From the NCBI GenBank assembly GCA_012271065.1, contig JAAXHE010000117.1:1-29667 (forward strand): a DNA stretch of 29,667 bases. Direction: 5' to 3'. This document shows positions 7,184 through 14,313 of the stretch, one piece after another. Each line of letters starts with the position of its first letter. Positions within the stretch are counted from its first letter, which is position 1. The position numbers were made by a program, and so were the translations under genes. Below the pieces are notes generated by a model. That model saw only the letters and a list, made by a program, of their open reading frames with translations, ran no database searches and was not told the DNA's origin. The stretch comes from Candidatus Latescibacterota bacterium (GTDB taxonomy: Bacteria > Latescibacterota > UBA2968 > GCA-2709665).

Positions 7184-9538
7184 TCATTCATCTCGCAAAG
7201 CCTCGATCGGATTGGATTGAGCTGCACGGATTGCCTGGATACTTACGGTCGCGAATGCAATGATAAGTGCCAGTGGCGGACTCACGACAAACGGCACGAC
7301 GTTCAGGGAAATCCGATAGGCAAAACCTGAAAGCCAGTCGCTCATCAGATTGTAAGCGATTGGCCAGGCGACGACGCTGGCAAGAAGAACGAGCAGTAGG
7401 AATTCACGAGAGACCAGCATCACCAAATGTGACGTGGATGCGCCAAGTACCTTACGAACACCGAGTTCCTTGGTGCGAGACTGGACCACAAACGCCGAGA
7501 GTCCGAATAAGCCCAGACACGCCACGAAGATTGCCAGCAACGAAAACACCCCGAGCATTCTTCCGGTGCGTCTCTCGCTGTGGTAGATCCACTCCATGTA
7601 TTCGTCCATAAAGTGATATTTAAACGGCTCCTCCGGCGCGAAGCGATGCCACTGCGCTTCGAGAAAAGCCAGGGGCTCTATTTCTTCTCGCAGTGACAAG
7701 CTGTGGTAGTCTTTCACAACGCCAATTACTGTCAAGGTCCGGTTCTTGAAGGCTGGCGACTCGATCTGTCTGCCAATCGGATCATCTTCCCAGCCCAGCA
7801 GGCGCACGGCTGTCTCGTTCAGGATCATCGCCTCCGATGTATCACTTGCTACATCGGGTGAGAATGCGCGACCACGGAGCACGGGGACTTCGAAAGTCTT
7901 AAAGAATGAATCATCAACTTCGTTGACACGAATCGTCTGCTCTCTTGTCCGGTCCCCGTCGGGCCAGAGCAAGCGCGGCCTACCACCGTATCCCTTAATT
8001 CTGTACCGCCCCGACGACGCGCTCAGGACGTTGGGGTGTTCGAGAAATACCTGCTTCACCAACTGGTGCCGTGCCGACAGACGTTTTTTCGGGTTCGGTT
8101 CCGCGAGAACATCATGATCGAAAATGGGTAAACTGACTATATGATCGCGTGTAAACCCCATATCTTTTGTGTCAATAAATCGCAATTGCTGATAAACGAC
8201 AAGGGTGCAGATGACCAGCAAAATGGACATGCCAAACTGAAAAACCACGAGTCCCTTCTTCAGCCACGACGTGCCCCACGACGAGAACGCGCCGCCTTTC
8301 AATGCGGTCACCGGACGTAAGGAGGAGAGGAAAAACGCCGGATACGTCCCGGCGGAGAGTCCGGCCAAGATCGTCAATGCAATAACTGCCGGCGCACATG
8401 CCGACAAAATTGCCATATCGATGTGCAGATCGCTCAGCGCGAATTGGTTGAATAGAGGCAGGGATATATCTGCGAGCGCCAGGGCAATCAACAGCGCGAT
8501 GCCGGTCAAGAGCAGAGATTCGCCCAAAAACTGGACCATCAGTTGCGGGCGATGCGCCCCAACCACCTTTCGCACACCGACTTCGCGCTTTCGGGTGACA
8601 GCCCTTGCAGTCGCCAGATTGGTAAAATTCACGCACGCGATCACGACGACGATCATTCCGATGGTCGCGAGCCGGTAAATTCGCTGGATACGGCCGCCGG
8701 TCGCGGGATTGAAATCAGACTCCCCATACAGGTACACGCGGTGAATCGGCTGGAGATGAAACGCTGATTTTGCCGCAACTTCATCCCCCATAAACCGCTC
8801 GATGAGCGTCTGCATTTTTGTTTGCACGGTTTCGGGGTCCTGTCCTGCCTTGAGTAGTACAAAAGTCTTCACCGGCCGCCAGGAGAGCATTGGCTGCCAC
8901 ATTGTCCACTTGTCTCGCACTTCCGCGACTGGCGTTACCGTCGTAGAGAGGATCTGAAAATACAGTTCTGACGAGAGATGCGGCGCCTTTACGATTCCGG
9001 CAACCGTGAATTCGCCGGGGAACACGGTGCTTTCGATTGAGAAAGAACGGCCCATCGGGTCATCGTCGCCAAACAGGTGGAGCGCCAAGTCGTCAGTAAT
9101 GACCACCGAATTGGGTGTATGAAATGCGATCTCCGGATCGCCTCGTATAAAGTCGAAATCAAAGACCCGGAAAAAGCCGTCGTCAACCAGCGCAAACTGA
9201 TACTCACCCTTGCGCTCGTCGAATTGTGCGGACACGCGCCATTGCCAAATACGTATGGTATTTTCTACTTCAGGAAACGACGCTTCCAATTCAGGTCCGA
9301 GCGCACCTGAGGTTCCGCTTTCATAGGTAGTACGGGTTGTTTTGCGCACTTCCCGAATCACTTTGTAAATCCGGTCGCCCAGAGTGTGAAATCGATCTAC
9401 CGAAAACTCCTGGTTGACGTACAACAGGATCAGGATGCCTCCCGCCAACCCGATTGCAAGTCCTGACACATTTATGGAGGTGTACAATCTGTGCCGCAGT
9501 AGATTGCGGATTGCGACGTTCAGGAGATTCTTGATCAC
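7184..9538 (-). CDS. MacB/FtsX-type ABC transporter permease
   Basis: A 784-residue permease with the duplicated architecture of the MacB_PCD-FtsX group: N-terminal membrane segment (SINVSGLAIGLAGGILILL), a large periplasmic domain, three FtsX-type helices beginning near IGMIVVVIACVNFTNLATA with the cytoplasmic REVGVRKVVGA loop, then a fourth helix, second periplasmic domain and second FtsX unit (LFGLSAFVVQ, KELGVRKVLGAS), ending NPIEAL. No ATPase subunit or membrane-fusion partner lies nearby, so the partner must be elsewhere. The frame is open to 9949, but the extension is not permease-like. I choose the GTG at 9538, with GGAG 6 nt upstream, because the product then starts MIKNLLNVAIRNLLRH, typical of the family; an ATG at 9562 is the alternative. 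It is preceded by a sigma-54-type promoter and tandem activator-like sites. Confidence 0.86.
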   Translation of the reverse strand: MIKNLLNVAIRNLLRHRLYTSINVSGLAIGLAGGILILLYVNQEFSVDRFHTLGDRIYKVIREVRKTTRTTYESGTSGALGPELEASFPEVENTIRIWQWRVSAQFDERKGEYQFALVDDGFFRVFDFDFIRGDPEIAFHTPNSVVITDDLALHLFGDDDPMGRSFSIESTVFPGEFTVAGIVKAPHLSSELYFQILSTTVTPVAEVRDKWTMWQPMLSWRPVKTFVLLKAGQDPETVQTKMQTLIERFMGDEVAAKSAFHLQPIHRVYLYGESDFNPATGGRIQRIYRLATIGMIVVVIACVNFTNLATARAVTRKREVGVRKVVGAHRPQLMVQFLGESLLLTGIALLIALALADISLPLFNQFALSDLHIDMAILSACAPAVIALTILAGLSAGTYPAFFLSSLRPVTALKGGAFSSWGTSWLKKGLVVFQFGMSILLVICTLVVYQQLRFIDTKDMGFTRDHIVSLPIFDHDVLAEPNPKKRLSARHQLVKQVFLEHPNVLSASSGRYRIKGYGGRPRLLWPDGDRTREQTIRVNEVDDSFFKTFEVPVLRGRAFSPDVASDTSEAMILNETAVRLLGWEDDPIGRQIESPAFKNRTLTVIGVVKDYHSLSLREEIEPLAFLEAQWHRFAPEEPFKYHFMDEYMEWIYHSERRTGRMLGVFSLLAIFVACLGLFGLSAFVVQSRTKELGVRKVLGASTSHLVMLVSREFLLLVLLASVVAWPIAYNLMSDWLSGFAYRISLNVVPFVVSPPLALIIAFATVSIQAIRAAQSNPIEALRDE

Positions 9539-9680
9539 AGGTGTCTCCGTTCGCGCGCTCATTCCCGGATTGGAAACGCGGGAGTGATTCCGACTGGTAA
9601 GAAAGTGAAATACTGCCCGATTGACACACGTGCTGGAGGTAGGCCGATCCCATATCGCCAACCGTACGCCTGGTTTCAGA

Positions 9681-9696
9681 AGCAAATACCCTGCCA
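9681..9696 (-). promoter_or_regulatory. Sigma-54 (-24/-12) promoter of the permease gene
   Basis: The minus-strand sequence TGGCAGGGTATTTGCT matches the sigma-54 consensus TGGCACG-N4-TTGC with exact spacing: GG at -24, GC at -12, and 10 nt between them. Transcription would begin near 9671, leaving a leader of about 130 nt before the GTG at 9538. No convincing -35/-10 promoter was found in this gap. Confidence 0.72.
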
Positions 9697-9759
9697 GACA
9701 ATTCAAATATAGAAATAACAATAGGTTGCGAATATGAACAAAAATCGGCCGCGGAAAAG

Positions 9760-9798
9760 TGTCCGATTTCGATACAGCACTGTCCGATTTTGATACAG
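9760..9798 (-). promoter_or_regulatory. Tandem 18-bp sites, candidate enhancer (UAS) for a sigma-54 activator
   Basis: Two direct copies, TGTCCGATTTCGATACAG (9760-9777) and TGTCCGATTTTGATACAG (9781-9798), differ at one base and start 21 bp apart, two helical turns. Each is an imperfect dyad with TGT and ACA ends. They lie roughly 97 and 118 bp upstream of the start predicted from the sigma-54 promoter, a normal distance for NtrC-family activators. Confidence 0.68.
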
Positions 9799-10132
9799 TT
9801 GTAATCGAACAGGGCGGCGGCATTGAGTCGCAGATGCTCGAGACGATCGACGATGTGTCGCCGATGCGACTGGCGCGATGACCGGTTGGGGACGCCGATC
9901 CTATCCATCGGCGCGAGAGGCCGGGCATCCACATGGGGCGACCCTGCAAGGCGTGGGCGGTAATTAATAGGGTTAAAGCGCTTCGTTACATCGCTCAAGG
10001 CTCTCCTTTTTTTGTTCGGAGAGAACGGCATTGAGATCGACACACGGGAATGTCAGCCCCACCCAAACACACGCTTTCTCGACGTCTCGACAAGCCATTG
10101 ATGGATAGTGCCTGTCTAACGGGAGTGCGAAG
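9799..10132. other. Gene-free stretch between the permease enhancer and the Sel1 gene
   Basis: No supported protein frame. An inverted repeat GTCGCA (9827-9832)/TGCGAC (9865-9870) and a CTCTCC (10001-10006)/GGAGAG (10018-10023) hairpin with a T-rich loop are visible. A clear promoter for the Sel1-repeat gene was not found here. Confidence 0.4.
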
Positions 10133-10918
10133 ATGAGCAGCCGACAACTACGTCTGGCGATGACAGTCCTGACAATTCTCGTGCTTGCTTCAGCGGGTTT
10201 CGCCACAGAACAAAGCGATGATGGCGTGGAGGACCTGCGGCGGCGCGCCCTGAAAGGCGAGGCCGAGGCGCAATTCCTTCTCGGGGCCATGTACGCGAGC
10301 GCGCAGGGCGTGAAGCAGGACTTCGCGAGAGCGGTCAGGTTGCTGCGTCTCGCCGCCGATCAGGGTCATGCGGACGCGCAGGCCAGCCTCGGATGGATGT
10401 ACGCCCAGGGTCTGGGCCTGAAGCGGGACAACGCGGCGGCAGTCCAATGGTACCGTGCCGCCGCCGCACAAGGACACGCCGACGCCCGGTTCAATCTGGG
10501 AACGGCTTACGCCCGCGGCCGCGGTGTGCCGAGGGATCTCGCCAAAGCGGTTGAACATTACCGCTCCGCGGCGGACCAGGGCCACGCCGGCGCGCAGTAC
10601 CTCCTCGGAATTACGTACGCCAACGCCCGCGGGGTGCCCCGTGACTATGCAGAGGCGTTAAAGTGGTTCCGCCGCGCGGTCGATCAGGGCTTTGCGCGAG
10701 CGCGATCGCAGCTTGGAATGATGTACGCCATGGGTCTGGGCGTAGAGCAGGACGACGTTGCAGCCCACGCCCACTGCAGTCTGGCCGCCGCTGCCGGAGA
10801 CAGCCTGGGAAGCGTCGTGCGCGACAATCTGGAAAAATCGATGACACCCGCCCAGATCGCCGAAGCCAGGCGGCTCGCGAAGGAATGGAGCCGGAAAGCG
10901 GAGTCCAATCAGGAATAA
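10133..10918 (+). CDS. Secreted Sel1-like repeat protein
   Basis: A 261-residue protein. The N-terminus is a signal peptide: basic start, hydrophobic MTVLTILVLASAGFA, likely cleaved after the AGFA. Residues about 35-215 contain five consecutive 36-residue Sel1 (TPR-like) repeats, recognisable by LGxMYAxGxGVxxD and AAxQGHAxAQ, giving a solenoid for protein-protein contacts in the periplasm or outside. The tail is helical and charged. GGGAG about 8 nt before the ATG is a suitable ribosome site. It stands alone, between a long non-coding stretch and a terminator at 10949. Proteins of this type scaffold many processes; nothing here tells which. Confidence 0.85.
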   Translation: MSSRQLRLAMTVLTILVLASAGFATEQSDDGVEDLRRRALKGEAEAQFLLGAMYASAQGVKQDFARAVRLLRLAADQGHADAQASLGWMYAQGLGLKRDNAAAVQWYRAAAAQGHADARFNLGTAYARGRGVPRDLAKAVEHYRSAADQGHAGAQYLLGITYANARGVPRDYAEALKWFRRAVDQGFARARSQLGMMYAMGLGVEQDDVAAHAHCSLAAAAGDSLGSVVRDNLEKSMTPAQIAEARRLAKEWSRKAESNQE

Positions 10919-10948
10919 ACGGCGTAACCAAGGTTCCGTCCAAGAAAC

Positions 10949-10991
10949 GACAAAACCCCTGAATTACAGGGGACAGGGGCCCTTTTTTGTC
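10949..10991 (+). terminator. Terminator after the Sel1 gene
   Basis: CCCCTG (10956-10961) pairs with CAGGGG (10967-10972) around AATTA, with an outer GACAAAA (10949-10955)/TTTTGTC (10985-10991) pairing. A T6 run at 10983-10988 lies on the downstream side. Because of the outer A/T arms it could act in both directions. Confidence 0.65.
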
Positions 10992-11056
10992 TTATTGGGA
11001 TACTCCCGCACCGGGTTCATCGCGTCAGACCAGATTCAGATGCGCAGCGTTTTGGG

Positions 11057-11086
11057 TTGACAATTTGCATTCAAAATGCATATTTT
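11057..11086 (+). promoter_or_regulatory. Promoter of the AAA+ ATPase gene with operator-like dyad in the spacer
   Basis: TTGACA (11057-11062) followed at 17-18 nt by ATATTT/TATTTT (11080-11086). Within the spacer is a 15-bp dyad, TGCATT-CAA-AATGCA (11066-11080). The expected transcript start falls at 11092-11094, on the ATG of the gene. Confidence 0.68.
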
Positions 11087-11092
11087 CCAGTA

Positions 11093-12316
11093 ATGGCCCA
11101 ACATTACATCAAACGATCTCTTGAACCTGTCCTCAGAAAGGCGGCCGGCGAGTTCCCAGCCGTCATCCTGACCGGTCCGCGCCAATCCGGTAAGACAACA
11201 CTCCTTAAACGATTGTTCGGCCGTCAGTTTCGCTACGTATCCATAGAGCCCCCGGATGTTCGAGTGGCTGCTATCGAAGATCCGCGAGGATTCCTGGAGT
11301 TGCATCCGCCGCCAGTCATTTTTGACGAGGTGCATTACGCGCCCGATCTCCTTCCCTATATCAAGGAGAAAATTGACTCATACCGCAACCGGCACGGTCA
11401 ATATTTATTGACCGGCTCGCAGAATCTCCTGCTCGCCCAGAAGGTCACCGAGTCGCTTGCAGGCCGCGCTGCCATTCTTCGCCTGCTGCCGCTGTCGATG
11501 CGTGAATCCGAAGGCCGTCCTGAGACTCCCCTGGTCTGGGAACGCGAAAGCCAGTCTTACGCGAGTCCGACCTCCGGTTTCGGCGAACTGTGGCGGGACT
11601 TCCTTCAAGGCGGCTATCCGGAACTCGCGAACCAGCCTCATCGGGACGTCTCCCTCTGGCATTCCAGCTACATACAGACCTATCTCGAGCGGGACGTGCG
11701 CGCGCTGCGGCAGGTCGGGGACCTGATTCAGTACCAGAATTTCCTTCGCGTACTGGCGGCCCGAAGCGCCCAGCTCCTGAACCTTGCCGATGTCGCACGC
11801 GAACTCGGGGTTGCCGTCAATACGATCAAAGCCTGGCTGTCCGTACTCGAAGCCACCTATCAGGTCATCGTCCTTCGACCGTACCACGCCAACATCGGGA
11901 AACGGCTGGCCAAATCACCGAAAGTCTATTTCAGCGACGTTGGGACACTCTGCTACCTGGTAGGTCTAAAGGACCCGAACCATGCTGCATCGGGGCCCAT
12001 GGGCGGCGCGATATTGGAGACGGCGGTTCTGTCAGAAATCGTTCGGACGTTGACCCACCGTGGAATAGACTCGCGGGTGTATTTCTGGCGTACCCTGGCG
12101 GGAACCGAAATCGATTTCGTGGTCGAAGCAGGCGCAGGGCTCGTCCCCATAGAAGTAAAGCTGTCCGCCACGCCCCGTCCGGCTATGGCCGCCTCCATCA
12201 GGAGGTTCCAGGACGATATCAAAGGAAGCGCCGGACGCGGATACGTCGTACATCCGGGAGACATCCGCCTACCACTTGCGCCGGATGTTACCGCTATTCC
12301 CTTAACCGATCTCTAA
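11093..12316 (+). CDS. AAA+ ATPase with C-terminal DUF4143 domain
   Basis: A 407-residue protein. The N-terminal ATPase has a P-loop, GPRQSGKTT at about 28-36, a Walker B-like VIFDEVH near residue 78, and a sensor-1-like LTGSQN. The C-terminal DUF4143 domain carries GTEIDFVVE followed by VPIEVK, the D-ExK pattern of restriction-endonuclease-like folds, although nuclease activity in this family is unproven. Such genes are common in accessory regions of bacteria and archaea and have no settled function. The frame extends to a TTG at 11057, but that TTG is the first base of the -35 box, so the ATG at 11093 is the start; it has no ribosome site and is probably leaderless. It converges on the SIR2 gene 32 nt away. 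Confidence 0.88.
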   Translation: MAQHYIKRSLEPVLRKAAGEFPAVILTGPRQSGKTTLLKRLFGRQFRYVSIEPPDVRVAAIEDPRGFLELHPPPVIFDEVHYAPDLLPYIKEKIDSYRNRHGQYLLTGSQNLLLAQKVTESLAGRAAILRLLPLSMRESEGRPETPLVWERESQSYASPTSGFGELWRDFLQGGYPELANQPHRDVSLWHSSYIQTYLERDVRALRQVGDLIQYQNFLRVLAARSAQLLNLADVARELGVAVNTIKAWLSVLEATYQVIVLRPYHANIGKRLAKSPKVYFSDVGTLCYLVGLKDPNHAASGPMGGAILETAVLSEIVRTLTHRGIDSRVYFWRTLAGTEIDFVVEAGAGLVPIEVKLSATPRPAMAASIRRFQDDIKGSAGRGYVVHPGDIRLPLAPDVTAIPLTDL

Positions 12317-12348
12317 AGCGACATCAATCAGATGTCCCAATCGGTCGG

Positions 12349-12954
12349 TCAAAGATTCGCCGTTTGCGCAATGGCTTCCACGAATTCAGGGGCTTCGATA
12401 TCTTCGAATCTCTTTTCGATGATTGAGACCGCGCCGGTTTTCTGCCAGGTCTCCCAATGAATCCGGAGGGCCGCGCGCACGTTTTCGGCGAGGCGGTCAG
12501 GATCCGGGTGAACGATCACGAACCTGCGTCCCTCCCGTCCTGCATGCCAATCGATCAGCTCATTATTGACGCCCCTGTCACCAAAGCCGTAGCCGCAAAC
12601 GACCATTGTGTTCGCTTTTCCAATGGTCGATCTGAAGCAATGCCGGAGTTCGCGAAATATCCCTGAACCATAGTCCGAAAGTTTGTTGAAAGCGCCGACC
12701 AGCAGCATCCTCGGGACATCTTCCGCGTACAGAAAAGCGCCGTCAACCTCCATGCGTTGGGGATATAGATTTGGCGGGATGCGTCTGACTTTCCCGTCCC
12801 TGTAGCGGTACCAGTCTATGGATCCATGCAATTTCAGGAATGGAATCTTCACCTCCGAAGTGAGATCGCCGTTCCAATGTGAAATGTCATCCTCGCCGCC
12901 CGAGAATCCATCGGCGAGCGCAACATTCCGGTCCTTTAAAAAAAGCCTCGACAT
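12349..12954 (-). CDS. SIR2-like domain protein, C-terminal part (frameshifted gene)
   Basis: The C-terminal half of a SIR2_2-type protein, read from about 12940 to the stop. It contains KLHGSIDW, VVCGYGFGDRGVNNELIDW and FVIVHPDPDR, which are the usual late motifs of this family: the His-containing HGS segment and the nucleotide-binding GYGFGD. It is the continuation of the N-terminal part encoded in another frame upstream (12887-13600). Removing one T from the T7 run at 12938-12944 joins them as THVEAFLKDRNVALADGF, a natural family reading. The ATG at 12954 lies in this frame but has no reason to be a true start. Whether the break is real, a sequencing slip, or bypassed by slippage cannot be told here. 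Confidence 0.72.
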   Translation of the reverse strand: MSRLFLKDRNVALADGFSGGEDDISHWNGDLTSEVKIPFLKLHGSIDWYRYRDGKVRRIPPNLYPQRMEVDGAFLYAEDVPRMLLVGAFNKLSDYGSGIFRELRHCFRSTIGKANTMVVCGYGFGDRGVNNELIDWHAGREGRRFVIVHPDPDRLAENVRAALRIHWETWQKTGAVSIIEKRFEDIEAPEFVEAIAQTANL

Positions 12955-13600
12955 GGGTGTCGTGACAAAGCGTCGATATACTGGTTACGTTGAAGGCCTT
13001 GCAGGCGTATTCGACGGCATTCACCTGGCGGATGCGGTCCGGTTCGGGACGATAGAGCAGAAGGCTTCGCCTGACGGCGTCCGCTATGTAGTTGCACGTT
13101 TCCCACAGTAAGCCACCCAGGTCGTCCGGAACACCCGGTTCGGGTGAATGTACCGCGGCTTCGCTTCTTTCCTCTACGGTATCGGTGAGTGACAGCCAGT
13201 CGTCTCTCAACCTTTCCACAAACTGGCGAAGCGCCGGATTCTCTGTTTCACCCAACTCATCATCCAATGCCTGGCGCGCCAGGAAGTAAATGTCCTCATA
13301 ATTGGCCTTCCTGTCGGTGTGTGCGGACAGGTAAGTCTCAGCCTCTTCATGAAGTCGCTTCACCATGCTCAGGGGTAACCTTACTTCCGCAGATTTCGGT
13401 TCTTCTCCGCCGGTTATGTAGAAACACCCGTCGCCGTGCCGCGTAACGCCCCGCCCGCCAACAACCTGCTCGGTCAGGTCTTGCATGGACGGAAAGCCAG
13501 CCGCTTCCGACGCGCCGGCGCCCAGAAATACGGCGATGTTGGTATTCCCGTAAACACCATGTCCTTCCCACAACGTAGGCTGAGGCTGATACCGCTGCAC
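12887..13600 (-). CDS. SIR2-like domain protein, N-terminal part (frameshifted gene)
   Basis: The N-terminal half of the same SIR2_2-type gene. It has the NAD-binding signature AVFLGAGASEAAGFPSM near the start, and at the end ISTLCHDTHVE, the counterpart of the family's TLNHD-type motif. After this the frame passes a T7 run and goes out of register. SIR2-like domains of this type bind or hydrolyse NAD and are found in several anti-phage defence proteins; a defence role here is only inferred. The start is uncertain: an in-frame TTG at 13678 lies upstream of the coaE terminator hairpin, the GTG at 13600 directly follows it, and a TTG at 13573 is also possible. None has a convincing ribosome site. 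Confidence 0.68.
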   Translation of the reverse strand: MQRYQPQPTLWEGHGVYGNTNIAVFLGAGASEAAGFPSMQDLTEQVVGGRGVTRHGDGCFYITGGEEPKSAEVRLPLSMVKRLHEEAETYLSAHTDRKANYEDIYFLARQALDDELGETENPALRQFVERLRDDWLSLTDTVEERSEAAVHSPEPGVPDDLGGLLWETCNYIADAVRRSLLLYRPEPDRIRQVNAVEYACKAFNVTSISTLCHDTHVEAFFKGPECCARRWILGRRG

Positions 13601-13636
13601 AAAAATGAGACCCCGACGGGCGATGCCATCGGGGTC
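13600..13636 (-). terminator. Rho-independent terminator of the recG-coaE cluster
   Basis: On the minus strand GACCCCGA (13636-13629) and TCGGGGTC (13616-13609) form a perfect 8-bp stem, followed by TCA and T5 (13605-13601). It lies about 80 nt after the coaE stop. Confidence 0.72.
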
Positions 13637-13716
13637 ATTCAGCCGTTCGAACGAATGTGGTTTGCAGTTCCGATTCAATGGAAATCGGTCGCGAAATTCT
13701 CTGAAGTCGCTTTTTA

Positions 13717-14313
13717 TCAGAGTTTTCTGATCTGTCGCCAGACCGCGAGGGCCCGCGTTTCAAGTTCCGTTGTGGACGCCGCGTTCTCGATCACGTAGTC
13801 GGCGGCCTCAATCTTGTCGGATTCCGGTAATTGACACGCCATCCGGTCCCTGACTTCCGCCTCGGCAAGCCCCTTTCGATCCGTCGTGCGTCGGATCCGT
13901 ACCGCCTCAGGCGCCGTTACAACCACCAGAACGTCGCACAGCCCGCGATGCTCGTCCCACTCCAGGATCAACGCGGCATCAATCACGACAGGGCGTTCGG
14001 GGCGTTGTGCGAGCGCGCTTCGGGCGCAGTCCTTCAACTGCTCCGCCAGTGGCGGCCATACGATGGCGTTCAGCCGGTCCCTCGCCCGGGTTGATGCGAA
14101 CGCGTGACGCCCCAGTTCCCGGCGGTTCAGAACTCCGTTTTCATCCAGGATACCCTCGCCGAATGCCCTGGTCAGCGCCCGCATTACAGCCGGCTTTTCC
14201 ACCGCCTGCCGCCCCACCTCGTCCGCCTCGATCACGTACGCGCCTTCCCGTGCGAAGAATTCGCAAACGCGGCTCTTGCCGGCGCCGATGCCCCCTGTCA
14301 CCCCCACGATCAC
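13717..14313 (-). CDS. coaE: Dephospho-CoA kinase
   Basis: Catalyses the last step of coenzyme A synthesis, phosphorylating the 3'-hydroxyl of dephospho-CoA. The 198-residue length is standard. It shows the P-loop GGIGAGKS at 8-15, the following acidic EADEVGRQAV segment, VVIDAALILEW, and the lid-type RIRRTTDRKG region with conserved basic residues. It starts with GTG overlapping the stop of the protease gene by 4 nt (GTGA), so translation is coupled. It is the last gene of the minus-strand recG cluster, followed by a terminator. Confidence 0.95.
   Translation of the reverse strand: MIVGVTGGIGAGKSRVCEFFAREGAYVIEADEVGRQAVEKPAVMRALTRAFGEGILDENGVLNRRELGRHAFASTRARDRLNAIVWPPLAEQLKDCARSALAQRPERPVVIDAALILEWDEHRGLCDVLVVVTAPEAVRIRRTTDRKGLAEAEVRDRMACQLPESDKIEAADYVIENAASTTELETRALAVWRQIRKL

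Noticed and set aside
9738..9878. Short plus-strand frame in which the two 18-bp repeats would encode repeated SDFDT
   Set aside because: No start with a ribosome site and no family features; the repeats are better explained as activator sites for the sigma-54 promoter on the other strand.
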